Source of the DNA: UBA2336 sp965227265
Lineage (GTDB): Bacteria > Bacteroidota > Bacteroidia > Cytophagales > Cyclobacteriaceae
NCBI GenBank assembly: GCA_965227265.1
Contig: OZ245738.1
Location: forward strand, 558,001 to 622,000
Direction: 5' to 3'
DNA length: 64,000 bases
The notes beneath the pieces were generated by a model, which saw nothing but the letters and a program-made list of their open reading frames with translations, was not told where the DNA came from and did not search any database. Of the stretch, positions 16,837 to 24,452 are shown in pieces (the first letter of the stretch is position 1; the number at the start of each line of letters is the position of its first letter). The position numbers and the translations under genes are program-made.

Positions 16837-17535
16837 CTAATCGAATAAGGTAAGATTTCCGTGCTGATCGCTTGCGGGAGTAGGAATAATAAGCGAAGGA
16901 TGATCTTTTGCGGGATTGTTAATCAATGAAGATACCGTATAGATTCCCATCTTATTAGCTGGATAAGCTTTCAGGATGTTCGTCAATTCAATTTCTGAAC
17001 TTTGGGGATTAAGCCAGATTTCTTCCTGAACTTTATCAAAGATTACAGGCATTCTTTCATTCAATGAGATAACCAAGTCGTTCGACTTAATGGTGATGAT
17101 TGTAAATGCATGAACCATTGATCCGTCCTCATCTTCAAACTCTTCCCAAAGTGCAGCGAATGAGAAAGGTTTTTGCGCAGCCTCGGTAACGCGATGCGGA
17201 ATAGCAGTTTTCTTACCAACTTTTTTCCAAACGTAAAAACCATCAGCGGGAATGATGCAGCGGTTTTGCATGAGCATTTTTTTAAGTACCGGCCGCTCGA
17301 GTATAGTTTCAGCTGAAAGGTTAATAATCTTTTCGGACAGGTTCTTATTTTTTGCAAAATGTGGTGGCCGGCCCCAGTAAAACCAGGAAATACCGGATGA
17401 ACCTGAACTTGTTATGACAGGGAGTAATTGTGTCGGGGCAGCATTATAGCGGGGTTTATAATGGTCAGCAACTTCTACCGAAAATCGTTCCGCCAATAAA
17501 TTTGCAGATGTTGTAAGGCTGTACCGGTCAACCAT
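16837..17535 (-). CDS. SRAP-fold protein (YedK/HMCES family) lacking catalytic residues
   Basis: A 232-residue protein with the overall SRAP fold: MVDRYSLT, RYNAAPTQLLPVI, INLSAETI, CIIPADGFYVWKK and NERMPVIF. SRAP proteins crosslink to abasic sites in single-stranded DNA through Cys2, aided by an active-site Asn, Glu and His. Here Cys2 is Val, the Glu of GFYEW is Val and the His of IHDRMP is Asn. Only the Asn of the INARxET motif is kept. So the crosslinking chemistry should be absent. The rest of the fold is intact, which points to a pseudoenzyme, perhaps a DNA-binding one, rather than a decaying gene. Genes downstream run in the same direction. Confidence 0.85.
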   Translation of the reverse strand: MVDRYSLTTSANLLAERFSVEVADHYKPRYNAAPTQLLPVITSSGSSGISWFYWGRPPHFAKNKNLSEKIINLSAETILERPVLKKMLMQNRCIIPADGFYVWKKVGKKTAIPHRVTEAAQKPFSFAALWEEFEDEDGSMVHAFTIITIKSNDLVISLNERMPVIFDKVQEEIWLNPQSSEIELTNILKAYPANKMGIYTVSSLINNPAKDHPSLIIPTPASDQHGNLTLFD

Positions 17536-17542
17536 GGTTTAC

Positions 17543-18478
17543 TCAGCGGCTTAAAAATTCAAGGGCACGCTCTTCAGACCAATATAATCCATTTTTAGTG
17601 AATTGTGCGAAGCCCACATGTCCGCCATGCTCCGGACTTTCGAATGTAACATACGCATGATTCTTCAGAAGCTCTTCCGGGTAACATTCAGGACTTAAGA
17701 AGGGATCATTTTTAGCATTTACAATGAGGGTTGGGATTTTGATGTTAGTAACAACACGGATAGCACTGGATTGCGTGTAATAATCTATTGCATTTTTAAA
17801 ACCGTGAATCGGACCAGTAAAGATGTCATCAAATTCTTGCAACGTTCTAACCTTGTTCAACCCTGATATGTCTAACGTCCTCATCACTTTTGATTTATCA
17901 ATAACCTTTTTTCGAAGGCTGCGAAGGAAGCGTCTCGAGTAAATCCAGTTTGAAGGCTGGGATATTTTAATGCAGCTGGTGTGTAAATCAATCGGCACGG
18001 AGAATACGACAGTTTTTTTTAGTTGTTCAGGTCGTGTTCGATCTTCCCCGAGGTATTTTAAGGTCAGGTTTCCACCCAGGCTAAATCCTACCAGATTAAT
18101 TTCAGTGTATTGTTTGCTGCTTGCATGATCAACAACTGCTGCCAGATCATCCGTAGCTCCACTGTGATAGAAGCGCATGGCTTTATTCATCTCTCCGCTA
18201 CAGCCTCGGTAATTCCAAGTAAGAACATCATAACCGTTTTCATACATAGCTTTAGCCATGCCTTTGATGTACGGTCGTGTTGTATCGCCTTCGAGGCCGT
18301 GTGAGACGATGGCTAACTTTTTAGAATCCTGCCTGAGCCAATCAAGATCCAGAAAATCGTTATCAGGCGTATGAATTCGTTCACGCTGATAGGGTGGAAG
18401 CTTTACGTTCCGGAATTGTGACGGGAAAATTGTTTCGAGGTGAGCCGTGAAAAGGAAAAATGGATGTTTATACGTCAC
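17543..18478 (-). CDS. alpha/beta hydrolase, YheT family
   Basis: A 311-residue hydrolase. SHGLEGDTTRPYIKGMAKA, WNYRGCSGE and the nucleophile elbow GFSLGGN are the YheT (UPF0017) hallmarks. The catalytic Asp and His lie around NAKNDPFL and EHGGHVGF. Members act on esters, and E. coli YheT is largely uncharacterised. The start is GTG at 18478. The gene ends 8 bp before the SRAP-like gene and starts 14 bp after the DinB gene, so the four minus-strand genes from terC to the SRAP-like gene are probably one operon. Confidence 0.9.
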   Translation of the reverse strand: MTYKHPFFLFTAHLETIFPSQFRNVKLPPYQRERIHTPDNDFLDLDWLRQDSKKLAIVSHGLEGDTTRPYIKGMAKAMYENGYDVLTWNYRGCSGEMNKAMRFYHSGATDDLAAVVDHASSKQYTEINLVGFSLGGNLTLKYLGEDRTRPEQLKKTVVFSVPIDLHTSCIKISQPSNWIYSRRFLRSLRKKVIDKSKVMRTLDISGLNKVRTLQEFDDIFTGPIHGFKNAIDYYTQSSAIRVVTNIKIPTLIVNAKNDPFLSPECYPEELLKNHAYVTFESPEHGGHVGFAQFTKNGLYWSEERALEFLSR

Positions 18479-18491
18479 TTCAATTTACACG

Positions 18492-19013
18492 CTAAGACCC
18501 TAAAATAATTTTAAGGTGACCAAGATGATGTTCACTATGCCACGCATAGGTAGCAGTTAACCGGTCAAGCCGAACTTGTTTGCCAGTTTCAGGATGAACA
18601 AAGTACCTACTGTAATCTGAAGGTTTTAATGAGCGTAGCAATGTTATCCATTTTGTATGAAGCGCGTTCAACAAATTTACAGAAAGGGCAGGGTCTTGTG
18701 CGGTCTCATAGGTTTCAGCCCAAAGCTTTTCATTATAAGCTTTTATCGTTGGACTGTCTTCGGTAAGTGTCCACTTGAACCGGATGTAAGCATGCATATG
18801 ACTATCGGCCAGATGATGCAAAACTTGTCGGGCTGTCCAACCGCCTTCGCGATAGGGAGTGTCAAGCTGTTTGGCAGAAAGCTTGCTAAAAGTTTCACTA
18901 ATCTTTTGCGGACCCGCTTCGATGGCGGTAATAAATTTTTGAATTTCCTCTGCTGAGTAAGAATCTTTTGGTTGAAATTTTCCAACCGGGTAACGTAACG
19001 TTTCGTCAGACAT
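18492..19013 (-). CDS. DinB/YfiT-fold putative metal-dependent hydrolase or thiol transferase
   Basis: A 173-residue four-helix protein of the DinB superfamily, YfiT branch. The metal-binding His set is visible in LHHLADSHMHAY and WHSEHHLGHL, and REGGWTARQVLHHL is typical of the branch. Relatives include bacillithiol S-transferases and YfiT hydrolases. The substrate here is unknown. I chose ATG 19013 (MSDETLRYPVGKF), which overlaps the terC stop region by 8 bp. The upstream start at 19088 lies fully inside terC and adds unrelated residues. Confidence 0.85.
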   Translation of the reverse strand: MSDETLRYPVGKFQPKDSYSAEEIQKFITAIEAGPQKISETFSKLSAKQLDTPYREGGWTARQVLHHLADSHMHAYIRFKWTLTEDSPTIKAYNEKLWAETYETAQDPALSVNLLNALHTKWITLLRSLKPSDYSRYFVHPETGKQVRLDRLTATYAWHSEHHLGHLKIILGS

Positions 19014-19800
19014 GAATTTCGTCTTCTGTAGGTGCGGGTTTCTTTTTCTTTTTACTACTGCCGCGCACCCGGATATTGACAAATTCAATCAGCAAGGAGA
19101 ATGCAACGGCAAAGTACATGTAGCCTTTAGGAATATCGTAGTCGAGGCCTTCCAGGAAAAGCATAAAACCAATGAGGATCAAAAATCCAAGCGCCAACAC
19201 TTCCATGGATGGATGCTTGTGAATAAAGTCACTGATCTTGCCGGAAAACAGCATCATGATACCGATGGAAATAACCACGGCAACAATCATGATCAGTACT
19301 TGATCGGTTAGACCAACAGCCGTTAATATAGAGTCGAATGAAAAAATGATATCCAGGAAAATGATCTGAACAATAATGCCTGTAACGTTAGGTTTTACAA
19401 CGGCTACTGTTTCTATTTCTTCATCACCTTCTATTTCATGACCAATCTCCCGGGTGCTTTTAGCAATCAGGAACATTCCGCCAAACATCATAATCAGATC
19501 CCGTCCGCTGAACGCATGATCTGCCATGCCAATCCAATCAACAGCGGTTTTTGAGATAATATCTGAAAGTGAGAATAGTGGTTCCTTAAAAGTGATTACC
19601 CAAGTGATCCCTAGCAGCAACAAAATGCGGACAATCATGGCAAGTGCCAAACCAATATTCCGGGTACGAGCCCGCATTTCCACGGGTAGCTTATTGGAGA
19701 CGATAGAAATGAAAATGACATTGTCGATTCCCAGCACTACTTCAAAAAACGTGAGGGTTAGGAGCGCGAGCCAGGTTTCAGGTTTAAGGAAGATTTCCAT
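19006..19800 (-). CDS. TerC family integral membrane protein
   Basis: A 264-residue membrane protein with about seven helices and the TerC signature EVVLGIDNVIFISIVS at residues ~18-33 plus IIFLDIIFSFDSILTAVGL in the middle. The paired Asp-containing helices are typical of TerC/YoaE-type putative metal (manganese) exporters. The C-terminus is Lys-rich (SSKKKKKPAPTEDE). It is the first gene of a minus-strand group. Its first ~35 codons plus ~110 bp upstream occur a second time, decayed, at 24157-24360. Unlike the other TerC gene at 59650, it belongs to the shorter TerC subgroup. Confidence 0.92.
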   Translation of the reverse strand: MEIFLKPETWLALLTLTFFEVVLGIDNVIFISIVSNKLPVEMRARTRNIGLALAMIVRILLLLGITWVITFKEPLFSLSDIISKTAVDWIGMADHAFSGRDLIMMFGGMFLIAKSTREIGHEIEGDEEIETVAVVKPNVTGIIVQIIFLDIIFSFDSILTAVGLTDQVLIMIVAVVISIGIMMLFSGKISDFIHKHPSMEVLALGFLILIGFMLFLEGLDYDIPKGYMYFAVAFSLLIEFVNIRVRGSSKKKKKPAPTEDEIHV

Positions 19801-19957
19801 GCAGGGCGCCTGTGGGGTTAATGGTTGTCTAAGGTTTAAAAATAGGATAAGTAATGTATTCCTGCAACCCGAATTGCGCTTTTAAGTGCCTGATTTTTAA
19901 GTAATAAATTTTTCCTGATCCGTATTAGTACGCAGTGGAATTTAGTCATGATAAAAA

Positions 19958-19986
19958 CAAAAAAGGCCGCCCGAAGGGCGGCTTTG
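19958..19986 (-). terminator. intrinsic terminator of the 1217-residue T9SS protein gene
   Basis: On the minus strand GCCGCCC-TTC-GGGCGGC is followed by a run of T's (complement of the A-run at 19956-19965). It lies 22 bp after the stop codon at 20009. A near copy (GCCACC stem) sits after the paralogous gene at 24404-24428. Confidence 0.9.
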
Positions 19987-20008
19987 AATAAGGTGAAAAT
20001 TCTTTTTA

Positions 20009-23000
20009 TCAATGACTTATGATTACTTTCCGGATCAAATTCCCGTTGGGAGCAGACACCTCCAGCATATAGATACCATTCGCGATTTCAGCTGTTGAAA
20101 TAGTTTTGCTTTTCTCTCCTGCTTTAAACTCTGATGTATGGGCGATCTTTCCAAATGTATCATACAGCACCACTGAAGTCGATTTTTTAACTGCAACCGG
20201 TAATTGAACCGTTAAGGTTTGATTAACCGGGTTAGGATGCGTTGTAAATTCTTTTGATTCATCCAAATCATTTCCTGGTTCATCAACATTTGGACTGGCT
20301 CTACGAACTAATATGCAAGGGCCTCCAGAGTAGACAAGAGTAATACTTGCTGTTTCTGTACAGCCTCCTGAATTTGTGTAGGTCACTGAGTACGTGCCAA
20401 AACTATAAATCCTTACTGTTCTTCCCGTAGGCATAATTAAAGGTGACCAAACATAGTTCGATCCAAGGGGAGCCTGCAGATCGGCATAGCCATAGGAGCA
20501 AAGATCATTAAGTTGGTTGATTGATCCTGTACCGCGTGGCTTAACAGTGACTGTAATATCTTTATAATTCCCTGTACAGCCATTCGCTGTGGGCGTAACA
20601 CGATAGACTACTGTTCCATTTGTGGAAGAGCTTGAATTAGTTAAGGTATGGTAAATAGTACCAGTTGTGTTTGATTCGCCTACCGATGTTCCACTGATGG
20701 TAGATGACTTGCTCAATACACTCCAGCTGTAACTTGTATTACTGACACTGGAGGATAATGTAAGATACGCAGATTCTCCAGAACAAATTGTTTTGTTAAC
20801 GGTGGTAACAACTGGTAAAGGGTTTACAGTTACAGTTACTTGTGCGGTACCCGGACATGCGTTTGTTGTTCCAGTTATAGTATAGGTGGTTGTTGTATTG
20901 GCATCACAGTTAACACTCGCTCCGGTCGATGAGGATAACCCACTTGAAGGAGACCAACTATACGAAGAAGCGCCTGATGCTGTTAGGGATATTGTTCCGG
21001 TGGGGCATTTAGTACCTGTTGGTGGTGTAATCACAACTATTGGTGTTGGTTTCACTGTTACGATAATAGGAGTACTATTGTATGCAGAACATGTAATGCC
21101 ATTTTGAGTTGCCGAGGTTAACCTTTTGTAATAAGTGGTTTGTATCAAACCACTCGGAACATTATAGGTAGTTGCGGTTGCTCCGCTAATATTGTTATAG
21201 GTTATGTTATCCAATGAGCTTTGCCATTGATAACTGAGCGTTCCGGAGCCGGTTGAAGCAGTAGTTTGAGTGAATGCTACCGGATCACCATTTGGGCAAA
21301 TGGTTTGATTGGCGGCTACGGATCCTCCTGTAATATTATTGGCATTTACAGTAACTGTAATATCCTTGTAATTTCCGATACAGCCATTAGCTGTAGGTGT
21401 AACGCGGTACACAACTGTGCCTGTTGCGCTGGTAGATGAATTAGTGAGAGTATGATTGATCGGGTTTGTGGTGTAGGTTGTTGAGCTTACGGTTACACCT
21501 GAGATGGTTGCCCCTTTACTATACACATACCATGAATACGATGTTCCACTAATGTTAGAAGTTAAGGTGACATCGGTAGATTGACCGGAACAAATTGTTT
21601 TGTTTGAAGTTGTAACAGTGGGTATTGGATTTACAGTAACTGTAATTGGCATACTTGTGGAGCATGTGTTGTTGTCCGTTGCTGTGACTGTATAAGTTGT
21701 TGTTGCGGTAGGATTTGCTATAACTGATGATCCTGTTGTTGAAGATAGTCCCGTTGAGGGTGACCAGATATAAGTAGAAGCACCACTTGCAATTAAACTT
21801 ATTCCATTGGAACCAGGACATTTTGATGGGGTTGGTGGATTAACTTCTATGATCGGTAAAGAATTAACAGTTACCATAACTGTATTTCTATTTTCAGAAC
21901 AAGTTATGCTTTGAGGAGGGGATCCGCTAACGCTAAAATTGCTAGTAGTAACTCTTCGATAATAACTTGTTTGTATTAATCCGGAAGGAACATTGTACGT
22001 ATTTGATGTTGCACCATAAATATTGCTAAAAGTTGTATTATCAATAGAACTTTGCCATTGATATGTTGCTGTGCTTAAGGGAGGATTAATTTCGGTAAAA
22101 GCGATCGGATTGCCCCCACTACAAATAATCTGATTATTGCCAATAGATCCCCCAACAACATTAACAATTGCTCCTAGCGTATTGCTGGGGTTGGAACACG
22201 ATACACCATTAAGCGTACTTATGGCCACACGTCTAAATCCCGTGTTTTGGGTAATATTTGGAGGCGGATTATAGGATGGGTTATTTGCACCACTAATATC
22301 AGTCCATGTGCTGTTAATATAATTTTGCCATTGATAGGATAGGGAAATTCCTTCCCCCGGTGAAGTTTCAATAAGTGGATTGAGGTTTCCTCCATTGCAT
22401 ATTAGTTGGTTATAGTTTGAGCCCAACCCCTCGATTGCAATTGTACCTGTAATAACCGGTGGAATAGTGGTTATTGTTAAGGTATTGCTTATTGCATCGC
22501 ATGGCACAGTATTTAATGAACTTGTAGTAACACGTCTGAAATAGTGGCCTGAATTTGGGGGAGGATTATAAACTGGAGCTAATGCTCCACTAACGTCATA
22601 AAATGTATTGTTATTATTTGAGAATTGCCATTTATAGGTCAATGTACCACTTCCTGTTGCAGGGGTACTAACTGTAAATGCAATTGGATCTTGGTTTCCA
22701 CCATTCGTACAAATTGTTTGATCACCGCTAATGCTTCCACTATTTACGGAATTTACAGCTATCGTTATAGTATTGCTGTTACTTGCGCACGAAAAACCAT
22801 TTAATGTACTAGTTGCTACTTTTCTGAAATAAGTGGTTTGTGTTACTCCTCCTGGAGGATCGTACCAGTGAATTGTTGCTCCAGGAATATTAGTAAAATT
22901 TAAGTTATCAGTTGATATTTGCCATTGATCTGTAAGAGTACCTATACCAGTTGAAGCAACTGGGTCGGTTAAGGTTACGGGATCGCCTCCGTTGCATATT

Positions 23001-23662
23001 ACTTGGTTTGTCGCAATCGTTCCACTTGATACGTAATTCATTGTCACATTTATCCCGTATCCCACCTCACATTCATCGATTTTGAAATACAGCACTCCAG
23101 AATATGTTCCAAGTGATGCTGGAATGTTTTCAACCAGTATTGGACTTTCAGGAATAGAAGTATAAGGTACGTCAATAAATCCTCCTGTATTTGCCGCTCC
23201 ATTCCAATCAATACGATATTGTGTAGCATTTGTATATGAATATGGCATTGATAAAGTGCTTGTTCCAAGACAAACTACATAAGAATTAGTATTTAATGTG
23301 ATCGTTGGCTGAGTAGTAATATTTACACTTACGGGATAACCTATACTTTCACAACCTGGTGTATTCCTTAAATAAACTAATCCGGTATACATTCCTGAAG
23401 TTGCTGGCAAATTACGCAGTAGAATTGTTGGCCCAGGAGGTAAAGTTACCCAGTTTAAATCGGGAATAGTGTTCCAATCTATTCTGTACTGATTGGCAGA
23501 ACCCGATAATAGGGTATAAGGTATCGGAGCCATATTACCTGAACAAATACTGGGATTGGAGCCAAGTGATATTACTGGTGGAGTACATTGTGAATGACTT
23601 ATAAAAGTTGTAAAAACCATAATAACAAATAGAAGTATTTGTCTCAAGTAAGTTTTTTTCAT
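20009..23662 (-). CDS. repeat-rich secreted surface protein with T9SS sorting domain
   Basis: A 1217-residue exported protein. It has a signal peptide (residues 1-~25), then an array of PKD-like/Ig-like modules of 80-100 residues. Recurrent motifs are xQxICxGGxP, YQWQSSxDNxTF, GATxxTYNxP and TTYYRRxTTSxxNG. The C-terminal half is two copies of a 268-residue three-module unit that differ slightly, each ending GTVVYRVTPTANG. The last ~75 residues (TTHPNPVNQTLTVQLP, then LYDTFGKIAH and GIYMLEVSAPNG) form a type A T9SS sorting domain, so the protein is exported by T9SS and attached to the surface. Composition is Thr/Ser/Asn rich. The role could be adhesion. It has its own terminator and lies in a duplicated segment. 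Confidence 0.88.
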   Translation of the reverse strand: MKKTYLRQILLFVIMVFTTFISHSQCTPPVISLGSNPSICSGNMAPIPYTLLSGSANQYRIDWNTIPDLNWVTLPPGPTILLRNLPATSGMYTGLVYLRNTPGCESIGYPVSVNITTQPTITLNTNSYVVCLGTSTLSMPYSYTNATQYRIDWNGAANTGGFIDVPYTSIPESPILVENIPASLGTYSGVLYFKIDECEVGYGINVTMNYVSSGTIATNQVICNGGDPVTLTDPVASTGIGTLTDQWQISTDNLNFTNIPGATIHWYDPPGGVTQTTYFRKVATSTLNGFSCASNSNTITIAVNSVNSGSISGDQTICTNGGNQDPIAFTVSTPATGSGTLTYKWQFSNNNNTFYDVSGALAPVYNPPPNSGHYFRRVTTSSLNTVPCDAISNTLTITTIPPVITGTIAIEGLGSNYNQLICNGGNLNPLIETSPGEGISLSYQWQNYINSTWTDISGANNPSYNPPPNITQNTGFRRVAISTLNGVSCSNPSNTLGAIVNVVGGSIGNNQIICSGGNPIAFTEINPPLSTATYQWQSSIDNTTFSNIYGATSNTYNVPSGLIQTSYYRRVTTSNFSVSGSPPQSITCSENRNTVMVTVNSLPIIEVNPPTPSKCPGSNGISLIASGASTYIWSPSTGLSSTTGSSVIANPTATTTYTVTATDNNTCSTSMPITVTVNPIPTVTTSNKTICSGQSTDVTLTSNISGTSYSWYVYSKGATISGVTVSSTTYTTNPINHTLTNSSTSATGTVVYRVTPTANGCIGNYKDITVTVNANNITGGSVAANQTICPNGDPVAFTQTTASTGSGTLSYQWQSSLDNITYNNISGATATTYNVPSGLIQTTYYKRLTSATQNGITCSAYNSTPIIVTVKPTPIVVITPPTGTKCPTGTISLTASGASSYSWSPSSGLSSSTGASVNCDANTTTTYTITGTTNACPGTAQVTVTVNPLPVVTTVNKTICSGESAYLTLSSSVSNTSYSWSVLSKSSTISGTSVGESNTTGTIYHTLTNSSSSTNGTVVYRVTPTANGCTGNYKDITVTVKPRGTGSINQLNDLCSYGYADLQAPLGSNYVWSPLIMPTGRTVRIYSFGTYSVTYTNSGGCTETASITLVYSGGPCILVRRASPNVDEPGNDLDESKEFTTHPNPVNQTLTVQLPVAVKKSTSVVLYDTFGKIAHTSEFKAGEKSKTISTAEIANGIYMLEVSAPNGNLIRKVIISH
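20535..22158 (-). repeat. two tandem copies of an ~804-bp coding unit
   Basis: Within the T9SS protein gene, the stretch at about 20535-21341 repeats as 21342-22158 with the same order of three modules: a YQWQSS module, a KCP...SGAS.YxWSP module and a TICSG...TPTANG module. Matching codons (for example the TANG codons near 20585 and 21389) are exactly 804 bp apart. The copies differ by many synonymous and some amino-acid changes, so the duplication is not recent. Confidence 0.8.
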
Positions 23663-24156
23663 AGGAAATCTTATTTTAAGGGTTAATAAAGATAGTATAT
23701 TCTTGAAGTTTTATTTGTGCAATAGGCAAATGTAAATTCCATTACTCACAGTGTTTACCAATAACAACTTTAACAGTCCGAATGCATTTTCACGTGCATC
23801 GGTGGCCCTGTTGAGGGCAGTCTTTGCCGTGTTGTGCGCTGACAAGAATGTCTGTGCCGCTGTAAGTAACGTGTTGAGGGGCGCGAGTTAAGGTTGCTTT
23901 GCTATGTTGTAGGCGCTGCCGTACCCTATGCAAAAGCTGATTAAGAGGTAAATGTTGTCACGTTCTTGTCGTGGCCTGTTTCGTGTTTTTTTAGCCATTG
24001 TTTTTTTTTGGCAAAAATGAAACGCTTTCTGAAAGGGTGGTTGTGGCATGGGAGTAACTCCCATACAAAAAGGGCTTTTTTAAATTTTTTTTGATTTTTT
24101 GAAGGTGATGAAAAAAGGGTTTCTGGGGGATATGGGAAGGGGTGAGGGAATAAAAA
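23663..24156. other. gene-free stretch with GC-rich GTTGnGGGC motif block
   Basis: There is no convincing gene between the T9SS protein gene and the terC fragment. On the plus strand, 23795-23935 is much richer in G and C than its surroundings. It holds four related motifs: GTTGAGGGC (~23810), GTTGTGCGC (23831), GTTGAGGGGCGC (23873) and GTTGTAGGCGC (23906). The part at 23990-24160 has long T- and A-runs and a small hairpin ATGGGAG-TAA-CTCCCAT (24048-24064). I do not recognise the element. Confidence 0.5.
23727..23734 (-). promoter_or_regulatory. candidate -7 box for the 1217-residue T9SS protein gene
   Basis: The minus strand reads TACATTTG, a TAnnTTTG match, 64 nt before the ATG at 23662. 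The nearest TTG upstream is 24 nt away, slightly longer than the usual 19-21. Confidence 0.35.
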
Positions 24157-24245
24157 CGAGATGAAAATTACATTGTCGATTCCCAATACTACCTCAAAAA
24201 ACGTAAAGGTTAAAAGGGCGAGCCAGGTTTGAGAAAGATTTCCAT
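24157..24245 (-). pseudogene. decayed copy of the terC 5' end
   Basis: The minus strand from 24245 begins ATGGAAATCTTTCTCAAACC and keeps the codons for VLGIDNVIFIS near 24163-24195, matching the first ~35 codons of terC (19800 downwards). In terC the sequence AAACCTG occurs twice in a row; here one copy is lost, a 7-bp deletion that breaks the frame. Similarity also covers ~110 bp upstream of the start (24246-24360 against 19801-19915). It stops abruptly near 24157. It marks a past duplication and is not a working gene. Confidence 0.85.
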
Positions 24246-24403
24246 GCAGGGGCGCCTTCGGTTTTAGTGGTTGTTTGGGATTTAAAAATAGGATAAGTAA
24301 TGTACTCCTGCAACCCGTACCAATCTTTTAAGTGCTTGATTTTTAAGTAAATAGTTTTTAGAAGGTTGACTTTGTCAGGATTCCTGGAAATACATCAGGT
24401 AAT

Positions 24404-24428
24404 AAAAAAGCCACCCGAAGGTGGCTTT
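24404..24428 (-). terminator. intrinsic terminator of the giant T9SS protein gene
   Basis: On the minus strand AAAGCCACC-TTC-GGGTGGCTTTTTT forms a 7-9 bp stem with T-run, 24 bp after the stop at 24453. It resembles the terminator at 19958-19986. Confidence 0.9.
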
Positions 24429-24452
24429 CAAATCATGTATTTTATGACTTTA

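Noticed and set aside
23941..24186. 81-residue minus-strand frame as a gene
   Set aside because: Its first residues (MGIDNVIFIS) are the terC remnant read from an internal Met; the rest is low-complexity sequence.
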